A stretch of DNA of 64,000 bases from RPRB01 sp035519675 (GTDB lineage: Bacteria > Myxococcota > Myxococcia > Myxococcales > Myxococcaceae), in contig DATIWB010000002.1 of the NCBI GenBank assembly GCA_035519675.1, forward strand, positions 1-64,000, in the 5' to 3' direction. The notes under the pieces were generated by a model that was given only the letters and a program-made list of their open reading frames with translations, did not search any database and had not been told where the DNA came from. Made by a program: the position numbers and the translations under genes. The stretch's first letter is position 1; each line of letters begins with the position of its first letter. This document shows positions 32,386 through 42,062 of this stretch, piece by piece.

Positions 32386-32972
32386 AACGTCCCAGCCCGC
32401 CCCGTGGATTCGTCCTCCTGGTGATCCTGGCGGCAGTGGCCGTCCTGGCGCTGATCGCCGCCTTCATCTACAGCCAGACCGAGGACCAGCTGCTCCTCAG
32501 CGTGGCCGCGCGGGGCCAGAGCCTCGCCGCCTCCCGGGCGACGCTCGCCGCACAGCGCACCCTGGCGATCTACCGGTCCAACTATCCGACCGGGGCGATC
32601 AACGCCCTGGTTCCCCAGGCGACCTACCAGGCGGCGATCGCCGCCGCGCAGACGCTGAGCCAGGTGGCCCCCACGCCCCCCATCCCCGGTGACCGCACGG
32701 TGGACCTGGTGGCCGGAGGCGGGGCCCAGTGGTGCATCGAGGTCTGGCGGATGAACCGGGGCCCGCTTTCGCCCTGGACCGTCATCGAAGCCTTCGGCTA
32801 CTACGGGTACACCGGAGGAGCCCCGCCAGACTTCGTGAACTGCATCCCCCAGCCAGCGAACTCCGGGGTGTTCAGCTCCCACGTGACGGTGTACCTCGAC
32901 GCCACCAATCCCGGCGTCACCGGCGGCGGGGACAACGCCGCGCCGGGGACGTGCGCTGCGGGAGCCTGCTGA
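32382..32972 (+). CDS. Minor pilin, PilX/GspK-like, lacking Glu5
   Basis: A 196-residue protein beginning MKRPSPPRG then FVLLVILAAVAVLALIAAF. The cleavage site and helix are those of a type IV prepilin, but the conserved Glu5 is replaced by Val, as is normal for PilX/GspK-type subunits that occupy the extreme tip and need no partner below them. The globular domain has three pairs of Cys, including a C-terminal CAAGAC. It is the last gene of the pilY1 operon and converges on cmk with 7 bases between. Confidence 0.8.
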   Translation: MKRPSPPRGFVLLVILAAVAVLALIAAFIYSQTEDQLLLSVAARGQSLAASRATLAAQRTLAIYRSNYPTGAINALVPQATYQAAIAAAQTLSQVAPTPPIPGDRTVDLVAGGGAQWCIEVWRMNRGPLSPWTVIEAFGYYGYTGGAPPDFVNCIPQPANSGVFSSHVTVYLDATNPGVTGGGDNAAPGTCAAGAC

Positions 32973-32979
32973 GGCGCCG

Positions 32980-33669
32980 CTACCGCGTCCGGGAAGCCAT
33001 TCGGTCGCGGATGGTACGCTCCAGACGCTGCACCACCTCGGAGAGCGGCAGCGACGAGCTGTCCACCCGCACCGCGTCCTCGGCCGGCTTCAGGGGAGCC
33101 ACGGCACGCGCGGAGTCGTCCCGGTCGCGCTTGGTCTGGTCGGCGAGCACCGCGTCCAGGGTGCTCTCCGCGCCCTTCTGGAACAGCTCCTCGTAGCGAC
33201 GGCGGGCCCGGACGTCCGGATTGGCCTCGAGGAAGAACTTGAGGTCGGCGTCGGGGAAGACCACCGTGCCGATGTCCCGGCCCTCGAGCACCGCGCCCAC
33301 CGGGGCCTCGAGCGCCAGCCGCCGCTGTAGCCCCAGCAGCCCCTCGCGCACCACCGGCCGCGCGGAGACGGCGCTGGCCAGGAGCGAGATCTCCGGGGTG
33401 CGGATCTCCGCCGAGACGTCCTCGCCGTCCAGGTAGACCCGGTTCTCCTCGCCCGCGGCCTTGAAGCAGATGCCGATCCGCCCGATGAGCGCCGACAGAC
33501 CGGCGTCGTCCCCGGCGCCGATCCCCTCCCGCCGCGCGGAGAGCGCGACCGTCCGGTAGAGCGCGCCGGTGTCGACGAAGGACAGCCCCAGCCGGCGAGC
33601 CAGCAGCTTGGAGACGGTGCTCTTCCCCGCTCCGGCTGGCCCGTCGATGGCGACGATGAAGGGCCGCAT
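32980..33669 (-). CDS. cmk: Cytidylate kinase
   Basis: A 229-residue P-loop kinase that phosphorylates CMP/dCMP with ATP. The Walker A is GPAGAGKST (residues 10-18), followed by GLSFVDTGALYRTVAL, the CMP-binding EISLLASAVSARPVVR insert, LEGRDIGTVVFPDADLKFFL and the lid segment TKRDRDDSARAVAPLKPAED. All are diagnostic for bacterial Cmk and the length is typical. The gene lies 2 bases from accA and is probably co-transcribed with it. Confidence 0.96.
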   Translation of the reverse strand: MRPFIVAIDGPAGAGKSTVSKLLARRLGLSFVDTGALYRTVALSARREGIGAGDDAGLSALIGRIGICFKAAGEENRVYLDGEDVSAEIRTPEISLLASAVSARPVVREGLLGLQRRLALEAPVGAVLEGRDIGTVVFPDADLKFFLEANPDVRARRRYEELFQKGAESTLDAVLADQTKRDRDDSARAVAPLKPAEDAVRVDSSSLPLSEVVQRLERTIRDRMASRTR

Positions 33670-33671
33670 CG

Positions 33672-34640
33672 TCAGCCAGCGAGGGTGAAGGGCCCCATCG
33701 CCCGGAACTTGAGGTAGCGGTCCTCGACCAGCGCCGGGCCGTCCAGGGCGAGCAGCGCCTGGAGGTGCTTGCGCACCACCCGCCCGACGGCCTCCGCCGC
33801 CCGAGCCGGATCGCGGTGTGCGCCGCCGTCGGGCTCGGGGACCAGCTCGTCGATGACCCGCAGGGCGAGGAGATCTCGCGCGGTGAGCTTGAGCGCGTCC
33901 GCCGCCTTCTCCGCCTTGGTGGTGTCCCGGTAGAGGATGCTGGAGCAGGACTCGGGGCTGATGACCGAGTAGATGCTGTTCTCCAGCATCAGCACCCGGT
34001 TGGCCACCGCGATGGCCAGGGCGCCACCCGAGCCGCCCTCGCCGATGACCACGCTGATGACGGGGACCCGCAGCCGGCTCATCACCTCGAGGTTCACCGC
34101 GATGGCCTCGGCCTGTCCGCGCTCCTCGGCGCCGATGCCCGGGTACGCGCCGGGGGTGTCGACGAAGGTGAGCACCGGACGGCCGAAGCGGTCGGCGAGC
34201 TCCATCAGCCGGCGCGCCTTCCGGTAACCCTCGGGCCTGGGCATCCCGAAGTTCCGGAACATGTTCTCCTTGGTGTTCCGGCCCTTCTGGTGCCCGATGA
34301 GCATCAGGGGCCGGCCGTCCAGCCGGGCCCAGCCGCCGACGATGGACGGGTCCTCGCCGTAGGAGCGGTCGCCGGCGAGCTCGAAGAAGTCGGTGAAGAG
34401 CAGCTGGACGTAGTCCAGGAAGTACGGCCGCTGCGGGTGCCGCGACAGCTGGGTGACCTGCCAGCGGGAGAGGTCGCTGAAGATCTCCGACTGGAGGCGG
34501 CGTGCCTTCTTCTCCAGCTTCTGGATCTCGGCGCTGAAGTCGCTGGGGCCGCCGCCCGAGAGCGACTTCAGCTCGTCGATCTTGCGTTCCAGCTCGAGCA
34601 GCGGCCGCTCGAAGTCGAGGGCGAACGCGGGGCCGGCCAC
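33672..34640 (-). CDS. accA: Acetyl-CoA carboxylase carboxyltransferase subunit alpha
   Basis: A 322-residue AccA that, with AccD, transfers carboxyl from biotin to acetyl-CoA in the first step of fatty-acid synthesis. The N-terminal LDFERPLLELERKIDELK, the RPLMLIGHQKGRNTKENMFR and the GEGGSGGALAIAVANRVLMLEN stretches are characteristic. The length is close to the E. coli protein (319). The start is GTG 34640, two bases after the inverted-repeat element, whose GGGAG would be the ribosome site. accD is not nearby. Confidence 0.96.
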   Translation of the reverse strand: MAGPAFALDFERPLLELERKIDELKSLSGGGPSDFSAEIQKLEKKARRLQSEIFSDLSRWQVTQLSRHPQRPYFLDYVQLLFTDFFELAGDRSYGEDPSIVGGWARLDGRPLMLIGHQKGRNTKENMFRNFGMPRPEGYRKARRLMELADRFGRPVLTFVDTPGAYPGIGAEERGQAEAIAVNLEVMSRLRVPVISVVIGEGGSGGALAIAVANRVLMLENSIYSVISPESCSSILYRDTTKAEKAADALKLTARDLLALRVIDELVPEPDGGAHRDPARAAEAVGRVVRKHLQALLALDGPALVEDRYLKFRAMGPFTLAG

Positions 34641-34641
34641 G

Positions 34642-34773
34642 CTAGTGCTCCCACCGGGGTGTGGTGAGCAAGGCGGGCCGCGTCAGCCGTCGAGCAGGGC
34701 AGCGACGAGGCTGCGCGCCGCGGCGAGAGGATCGGTCGCCGCAGCGATCAGCACACCCCGGTCGGAGCACTAG
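34642..34773 (-). mobile_element. MITE-like inverted-repeat element, copy 2 (between arsA and accA)
   Basis: The 21-base end at 34642-34662 (CTAGTGCTCCCACCGGGGTGT) and the opposite end at 34753-34773 are inverted repeats with one mismatch, each bounded by CTAG. Read in the direction of the flanking genes it aligns with copy 1 at 14492-14673, sharing CTGATCGCT, CTCTCGC, CGCGCAG and CTGCTCGA blocks, but is about 50 bases shorter in its second half. The TAG stop of the ArsA-like gene lies inside one terminal repeat and GGGAG in the other sits 7 bases before the accA GTG. CTAG at both ends could be a 4-bp target duplication, as for IS5-type elements; that is inference. Confidence 0.8.
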
Positions 34774-36704
34774 GCGGCCCGGGTCTTGGCCTGGGTGGCG
34801 GTGAGCGCGTACCAGGCGGTGCGGAAGGACTTGAGCTCGCGCAGGCCGGCTGGGTAGCGGCCCAGCGCCGGGGCCACGGTGACCGTCAGGCCGATCTTCT
34901 TCTCCAGGGCCTTGGCCACGTTGTGCTCTTGCCGGCGGCGCTCCTCGGCGGCCGGGTCGGTGGTCTTGGGGAGCACGCGGTTCACCAGCACCCGCTCCAC
35001 GGCCAGCTTCTTGCCCTGGAGCTCCTCGACGATGCGCTCGGTGCGCGCCGCCGCCAGCTCCTCGCCCCGGGTGACGACCACGAAGCGAGCCTCGGCGGGG
35101 TTCAGCACCGCCTCCTCGAAGCGCTTGACGTGCTTGAGCAGCGCGGCGGCCTCGTCGGCCAGCTCCCCCAGCCCCTTGGCCCGGTACTTCACCAGGACCG
35201 CCAGGAGGTTGGTCAGCCAGGTCCCGGCCAGCGCCGGTACCTCGAGCAGCCGCACGCCGGTGGACGAGGCCACCGGGTCCACCACGATGCGCTTGAAGCG
35301 CTCCTGGACCAGCGCGTCGGTGAGGACACTCACCGCGGCCAGGTCCTCCAGACCGGCCGGGGCCACGTCGAGCAGGTTCCTGAGCACCTCGCGGTCCACG
35401 CCCTCCTGCTTGCCGAAGGACTCGAAGACCTTCTCTGCCTTCTCCCGCCAGCGCTTGCGGAGCGCGTTGAACCACCCCGGCACGTCCAGCTCCCGGGCAT
35501 AGAGACCCTTGGTGCCCTTCACCTGGGTCTCGGTGTCGGTGAGCCGGCTCTGCAGCACGTCCGACAGCCCGTGCGCGGGGTCGACGCTGATCAGCAGCAC
35601 CGGCCCTTCCTTCTCGGTCAGGGTCACCGCGGCGGCGGCGGCGCAGGAGGACTTCCCCACCCCGCCCTGGCCGACGAAGAAGATGAGCCGGGTGGGTGGC
35701 AAGGGCGGCGCGGCGATGGGCGGCATCGACGGGGCGCGCACCAGCGCCGGCGGCCCCTCGGCCGCGCTGAACTCCAGGGCCTTGGTCTCCCGGCCCCCGG
35801 CGATCTCCCTGGCGAACGGACGCAGCCCCTCCAGGCCCTTGGGGGCCTCCACCCGGCGCTGCACCAGATGGACCGGGACGAGCTTGTCGAAGGTCTGGAA
35901 CTTCCGGACGTGGGGCGCCTGCAGCCCGCGGCGGCCCACGTAGGCCGGAGAGCTCGCCCGCTCCTCCACCGCGTTGACCACGATCTCCGCGACCGGGATG
36001 CCCCGCTCGCGCAGCCCGGTGAACAGCGCCTTGGCCTGGGCCTCGCCCACCGGCTCGGCCTGGGCCACCAGGTGGAACGCCGTCCGCGCCGGGTCCTTCA
36101 GAAGCGCCCAGAAGCGATCCAGCTCGGCCACCAGCTGGTCCAGCGGCGAGTCGCCCGGAGGCGCCGCGTCCTTCTTCTTCCCGCTCGGCTTCTCGCCCCG
36201 GGCCAGGGCCACCGCCCGGCGAAGGACGGTGGCAGTGTCGAAGAGACGCAAGGTGGGGCCGGTTCCGGCCATGTCCACCACCGCCCGGTCGAGCTTGCCC
36301 GACTCGAGCTGCTCCACGATGTCGAGGAGGCCGAGCAGCGGCTCGAGCCCCGGTACCACGCCGGACACCAGCTTCCCGACATCCTCGTCGGAGAGCAGCA
36401 GGCCCTTCACCGCGCCCGAGGCCAGCGCCGCGCGGATGCCCTCGGCGCGCGCCTGGACCGACTCCGGCTCGAACTCGTAGGCCGACAACCCGCCCTCGCC
36501 CTTGCCCGGGACGAGCCGGGTGGGCCTGCCGCCGAGCCGCCTCCTCCACACGTCCGAGAGGGCCTTGGTGGGCTCCGAGCTGGCGACCAGGATCGACTCC
36601 TTGGGAGCAGCGTCGGTCAGGGTCAGGGCGAAGGCAGAGGCCAGGGTGCTCTTGCCTGCGCCTCCCTTGCCTCCGAACAGGTGCAGAACGGGTCCGTCAC
36701 GCAT
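34770..36704 (-). CDS. Tandem ArsA-like (Get3/ArsA) ATPase
   Basis: A 644-residue protein made of two ArsA-type halves joined by a Pro-rich linker near residue 330. The first half has GGKGGAGKST near residues 11-20, the second GQGGVGKSSCAAAAA near 345, followed by LISVDPAHGLSDVLQSRL. In the first half the corresponding switch reads VASSEPTKALSDV, without the DPA motif, so that site may bind but not hydrolyse ATP normally. No arsenic genes are near, so a membrane-protein targeting or unknown role is likelier than arsenite export. The stop codon lies inside the downstream element. Confidence 0.85.
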   Translation of the reverse strand: MRDGPVLHLFGGKGGAGKSTLASAFALTLTDAAPKESILVASSEPTKALSDVWRRRLGGRPTRLVPGKGEGGLSAYEFEPESVQARAEGIRAALASGAVKGLLLSDEDVGKLVSGVVPGLEPLLGLLDIVEQLESGKLDRAVVDMAGTGPTLRLFDTATVLRRAVALARGEKPSGKKKDAAPPGDSPLDQLVAELDRFWALLKDPARTAFHLVAQAEPVGEAQAKALFTGLRERGIPVAEIVVNAVEERASSPAYVGRRGLQAPHVRKFQTFDKLVPVHLVQRRVEAPKGLEGLRPFAREIAGGRETKALEFSAAEGPPALVRAPSMPPIAAPPLPPTRLIFFVGQGGVGKSSCAAAAAVTLTEKEGPVLLISVDPAHGLSDVLQSRLTDTETQVKGTKGLYARELDVPGWFNALRKRWREKAEKVFESFGKQEGVDREVLRNLLDVAPAGLEDLAAVSVLTDALVQERFKRIVVDPVASSTGVRLLEVPALAGTWLTNLLAVLVKYRAKGLGELADEAAALLKHVKRFEEAVLNPAEARFVVVTRGEELAAARTERIVEELQGKKLAVERVLVNRVLPKTTDPAAEERRRQEHNVAKALEKKIGLTVTVAPALGRYPAGLRELKSFRTAWYALTATQAKTRAA

Positions 36705-36885
36705 GGGGAATGTGGGTGTCCTTGCAGCAGCGAAGCCGTAATTCCCGCTGCCGCCCGTACGACATGTAGCGGGAGGGCGGCGGCCGTTCAGGCAAACACG
36801 GGAGTGACCCCCAAGAATCCTCCGTTCGGGGGGAAAAAGTCAAGGTCGGCCGGACGCGTCTGACGCGCCGCTCAGTGATGATTCT

Positions 36886-38316
<1,431 letters not shown>

Positions 38317-38349
38317 GTGGATTCCGATCCCCAGGGGGTCAGGCCGGAG

Positions 38350-39030
38350 TCAGCCGGCCTTGAAGGAGAGCCGCAGCTGCGGCCCTCGGACGTTGAACTC
38401 CGCCCCGTATTCCCTCGCCGCCGCGGCCAGTGCCTGCTCGACCTCGGTCTCGTCGCCGTCCTCGCCCCCGGCGTCCTCGACCTGCAAGACGACCCGTGTC
38501 CCCTCGTTCCGCACCGACGCTCGCACCTGGGCGTCCTCGGGCGACCGCTCGATGCCCCGCAGCAGCGAGTTCATCACCAGGAAGCCGAGCACCGAGGGGT
38601 CCATCGCCGCCACCGCCGCCTGTTCCTCGGGCACGTCGACGGCGAGCTTGACCCGCGCCCGGCGGCCCGCGTGCGCCAGCACCCTCCTCGCCTCGCCCAT
38701 CACCCGCGAGAGGGAGAGCACCGCCGGAGCCCCCGGCGGCGCGGCGAGGAAGCGAGCGAAGTCGCCCAGCATGCCGTTCACCCGGGCGATCTGCTCACGC
38801 ATCGCCTGGAGGTTCTTCGCCTGCGCCGGGGGCACCTCCCCGCCCGCGCCGCGCGCCAGCTTCTCGTGGAGGATCTCCACGTTGATCGCCAGGGCGTTCA
38901 GCGGATTGCGCACGTCGTGGACCAGGCTGTCCATGAGCCGGACCGCCGACGACCAGCGGACGGAGCTAATCAGCGCCGAGGCACCGGCGGCGGAAGGCTG
39001 GGCGGGGGTGGGACGTGCGTTGGGGGACAC
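38350..39030 (-). CDS. Degenerate histidine kinase (H-box present, ATP-binding motifs lost)
   Basis: A 226-residue cytosolic protein. The dimerisation segment SLVHDVRNPLNALAINVEIL retains the phospho-acceptor His, but the C-terminal half lacks the DxGxG and GxGLGL boxes of an active ATPase domain (VLQVEDAGGEDGDETEV and PQLRLSFKAG stand where they should be). The N-box is reduced to LVMNSLLRGIERS. The protein may be a phosphotransfer partner or a pseudokinase controlling the NtrC-type regulator encoded 33 bases downstream. GTG 39030 is the best start in the frame; the upstream extension is Arg/Pro-rich noise. Confidence 0.7.
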   Translation of the reverse strand: MSPNARPTPAQPSAAGASALISSVRWSSAVRLMDSLVHDVRNPLNALAINVEILHEKLARGAGGEVPPAQAKNLQAMREQIARVNGMLGDFARFLAAPPGAPAVLSLSRVMGEARRVLAHAGRRARVKLAVDVPEEQAAVAAMDPSVLGFLVMNSLLRGIERSPEDAQVRASVRNEGTRVVLQVEDAGGEDGDETEVEQALAAAAREYGAEFNVRGPQLRLSFKAG

Positions 39031-39185
39031 GCGGTCGACAGGTAGGGGTCGGCGCCGGGGCCCGTCAACGCGCAGCCCGTAACTTTTGCCGGCTCGGGGA
39101 CAACTCGGGCCCACGGTTCCCCCCGGGTGTTCTCGGTTGGACGCTGGGTGTGGCCAAGCGACCGGGTCGAGAGGTCCGATGGTCG

Positions 39186-39635
39186 TCAGACGGGCTTCGG
39201 GGCGGCCGGCTGGGGCACCTCGAGGCTCACCAGCTCCAGCTTGAGCTGGGCGGCCACCTCGAAGATGCGGGGGTCCCGGTAGAACTCTCCATAGACGATC
39301 CGCACGCACCCCGAGTTGGCGACCAGCTTGAAGCACGGCCAGCACGGGCTCGCGGTGGTGTAGAGGGTGGCCCCGTCGATCCGCACGCCGTTCTTCGCTG
39401 CCTGGAGGATGGCGTTGGCCTCGGCGTGTACCGTCGCCACGCAATGGCCGTTCTCCATCATGTGACCCACCTCGTCGCAGTGGGGCATGCCGCGGATGCT
39501 GCCGTTGTAACCGGTGGAGAGGATGGTGCGGTCGCGCACCAGCACCGCCCCCACGTGCTTCCGGTCACAGGTTGCCCGGGTGGCAACCTGCCGGGCGATG
39601 TCCATGAAGTACTGGTCCCACGAGCTCCTGGCCAT
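39186..39635 (-). CDS. Deoxycytidylate (dCMP) deaminase
   Basis: A 149-residue zinc deaminase that would convert dCMP to dUMP for thymidylate synthesis. Zinc ligands are the His of VHAEANAILQ, which also carries the catalytic Glu, and the two Cys of SPCWPCFKL. The segments KHVGAVLVRDRTILSTGYNG and MPHCDEVGHMMENGHC match the ComEB/dCMP deaminase group and give a possible second metal site. ATG 39635 is chosen for similarity to the family (MARSSWDQYFMDIA); a GTG at 39653 would add six residues. Confidence 0.9.
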   Translation of the reverse strand: MARSSWDQYFMDIARQVATRATCDRKHVGAVLVRDRTILSTGYNGSIRGMPHCDEVGHMMENGHCVATVHAEANAILQAAKNGVRIDGATLYTTASPCWPCFKLVANSGCVRIVYGEFYRDPRIFEVAAQLKLELVSLEVPQPAAPKPV

Positions 39636-39700
39636 GCGCGGGGACTTAACCACCAGGCCCCCACATCGGCGGGACGCGCCACCCCACCCCTGGCCCCGGC

Positions 39701-41935
39701 TCAGCTCGCGTACCGCTTACGGACCAGGAAGAGGATCGCCTCCTTGGCGCAGACGTCGCAGTAGCCGTACCGCTCACGCATCGCGCCCAGGGTCTGGCTC
39801 ACCTGCTCCAGCTCGCGGCCGGAGAGGGCGCTCCGCTCGTCGGAGAGCGCCTTGAGCACGTTCTCCGCGCCGCGGCTGAGCGCCCGCTTGCGCTCCTCGA
39901 AGAAGTGCGCCCGGAGCCGGCGGAAGAGGTCAGGGAAGATCCGCCCGTAGTCCATGGCGCCCTCGGGGTTCTCCAGCCGGTGCGCGCCGATCTGCCCGAT
40001 GAGCCCGCGGCGGAACTCGCCAGGGTCGTCACCCCGGGGCATGACGATGCCCTCCATCTCCGCCATCCGCTTCTCGTCGGGCCGCTCCATCTCGCCGGTG
40101 AGGCGGTTGCGCATCTTCTCGTTCTTCACCCAGTGCCGCACGTGCTGGACGTAGGTCTCGAAGAGCGAGGAGTACTGCTCGTCCGAGACCAGCCTCATCG
40201 ATTCGCGCACCTCGGCGTCCACCGACTCGAGGTACTGCTGCTCCACGGTGCGGACGAACTCCTCGTGGTCGTGGTAGCCGTCCACCACCTCTTCCTGGAG
40301 GAACTCGTAGACGCTCTTGTCCCGGGTGAGCGCAGTGAGCTCCTCCAGCACCGCCAGCGGACTGAGGCAGGGCCGGTCCGGGTTCTGGGCGGCGTTGAAG
40401 AGCGCGGTCTTGATCTCCCGGGCCGAGGCGCCGGTGCGGCCCTCGTAGTTCGGGTACGCGTCCGACTCCTGGTAGAGCGCCGGGAGCCACTTCTTCAGCT
40501 CCCGGGCCTGGGCCAGGCTCAATCGGTCGGGCGCGGTGCCGTCCTCGTAGAGGGCCATCTTCTCCAGGGGCGTGAGCCCCTCGAGGATCTCTCGCACGTC
40601 CGCGGGGTAGCGCTCGCGGACCGGCTTCTTCAACCGGGTGAGGACCGCCCACTGCGCCGCCACCTCGGTGGCGTGCGGAGCCACGTGCTTGCCCACCGTG
40701 CGAGTGGTGACCTGCGCGTCGTAGATCTCCTTCTCCGCCTTCCACCGGCGGAGGTACGGCACCCGCACCAGCTCGATCCGGCCCTTGAAGCTGGCGAAGT
40801 CCGGCAGCTCCTTGAAGGCGGCGAGGTGCTTCTCATTGGTGGAGGCGACCAGCACCTCGTCGAGCTGGAGGACGAAGTGCTCCATCGGCACCTCGCCGGT
40901 CTCGCTGAACCCCAGCAGGTACTTGAAGGCCTCCAGCGGCCGCTTGAGGAGGTCGGCGTACTCCATGATGCCGCGGTTGGCGTTCACCAGTGGCCCGTGC
41001 GGTTCGAAGAGCACGAGGTTCTGCAGCGCCGCGGGGAGGTTGGCCTGGCTCCGGTCCGCCGAAACCTGGTGGTAGGCCGCGTCCACGCTCAGGTGCGGCT
41101 CCACCGTGACCGCCCCCACCAGGTAGCGGCGCGAGAGGTAGAAGCGACGGACCTGCACGTGACGCAGCACCCGCAGCCAGTCACCATTGGAGGCGGCGAG
41201 CAGGGCGCTGTAGATGCGCCGGCACTTGTGGCAGAGCTCACCGTCGACGATCCAGTCGGCGAGCAGCGCCTCGCCGTCGCCGGTGCGCGCCGGGACCTTG
41301 AGGGCCCGTTCCAGCAGCTTCCGCCGCTCGCTCCGGGGCATGGCGAAGAGGGGGTGGTCCCGCATCTCACAGGTCACCCGCACCTCCACGCTCTCCTCGT
41401 CCAGGTGGGCGAAGGTGGTCAGCTCACCGCCCCCGGTGCGTTCGCCGAACCCGATGCTCCCTTTCACCAGCTTCTCCGAGGGGAAGATCCAGGCGATCTC
41501 GTAGAGCGCGCCCTGGGGCTCGCGCGAGTAGAACTCCATCCCGCGCTTCAGGGCGTCCACCAGCGTGGACTTGGCCGAGCCGTTCGGCCCGTGGAGCAGG
41601 AGGAGCTTGTTCACCGCCCCGGCCCGGACGAAGTTGCCCAGCAGGCGGTAGAGGGCGTTCTGGACCTCCTCCTGTCCCGCCACCCGGCCCATCCGCTCGC
41701 CATCGGTGAGGTCGAACAGCTTGAAGCGTCGCATCGGCCCGGAGGGGTGCTGGACCGGCGCGCTGCCGAAGTGGTCCAGCACGTCCCGCAGGTACTGCGC
41801 AGAGTTGCGGACCTGGGCGTGCGGGCCCTGCAGGAACAGCTCGAGGTACTCCTCGAACGAGAGGATGCTGCGGTCCTGGAGGAAGTCGCGGCTCACCACC
41901 GCGCCCACGTCCTTGAGGAAGTCCTTCGCGCTCAT
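39701..41935 (-). CDS. prkA: PrkA family serine protein kinase / AAA+ protein
   Basis: A 744-residue protein. A P-loop LHGPNGSAKSTLVDALKRG lies near residue 118, within the N-terminal AAA+ PrkA domain, and the C-terminal PrkA kinase-like domain follows (from about residue 480). PrkA proteins are linked to starvation, sporulation and stress and have been reported as Ser kinases or as AAA+ proteases. The length is somewhat above the usual 630-690, mainly in the middle. The usual partner genes (yeaH and spoVR) are not adjacent; a DnaK-like gene is divergent 127 bases away. Confidence 0.92.
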   Translation of the reverse strand: MSAKDFLKDVGAVVSRDFLQDRSILSFEEYLELFLQGPHAQVRNSAQYLRDVLDHFGSAPVQHPSGPMRRFKLFDLTDGERMGRVAGQEEVQNALYRLLGNFVRAGAVNKLLLLHGPNGSAKSTLVDALKRGMEFYSREPQGALYEIAWIFPSEKLVKGSIGFGERTGGGELTTFAHLDEESVEVRVTCEMRDHPLFAMPRSERRKLLERALKVPARTGDGEALLADWIVDGELCHKCRRIYSALLAASNGDWLRVLRHVQVRRFYLSRRYLVGAVTVEPHLSVDAAYHQVSADRSQANLPAALQNLVLFEPHGPLVNANRGIMEYADLLKRPLEAFKYLLGFSETGEVPMEHFVLQLDEVLVASTNEKHLAAFKELPDFASFKGRIELVRVPYLRRWKAEKEIYDAQVTTRTVGKHVAPHATEVAAQWAVLTRLKKPVRERYPADVREILEGLTPLEKMALYEDGTAPDRLSLAQARELKKWLPALYQESDAYPNYEGRTGASAREIKTALFNAAQNPDRPCLSPLAVLEELTALTRDKSVYEFLQEEVVDGYHDHEEFVRTVEQQYLESVDAEVRESMRLVSDEQYSSLFETYVQHVRHWVKNEKMRNRLTGEMERPDEKRMAEMEGIVMPRGDDPGEFRRGLIGQIGAHRLENPEGAMDYGRIFPDLFRRLRAHFFEERKRALSRGAENVLKALSDERSALSGRELEQVSQTLGAMRERYGYCDVCAKEAILFLVRKRYAS

Positions 41936-42062
41936 GCCGTCCGCCGCTCCGTGGCGAGAACGGGCGCCCCAGCTCGCCCGCCCACATCATCCCGCAGTCT
42001 CGCTCCACTGCCGACCGGCGCGCCAGAGTGCCCCCGACGGCAGACCGGCTTGCTAGCGTAGG

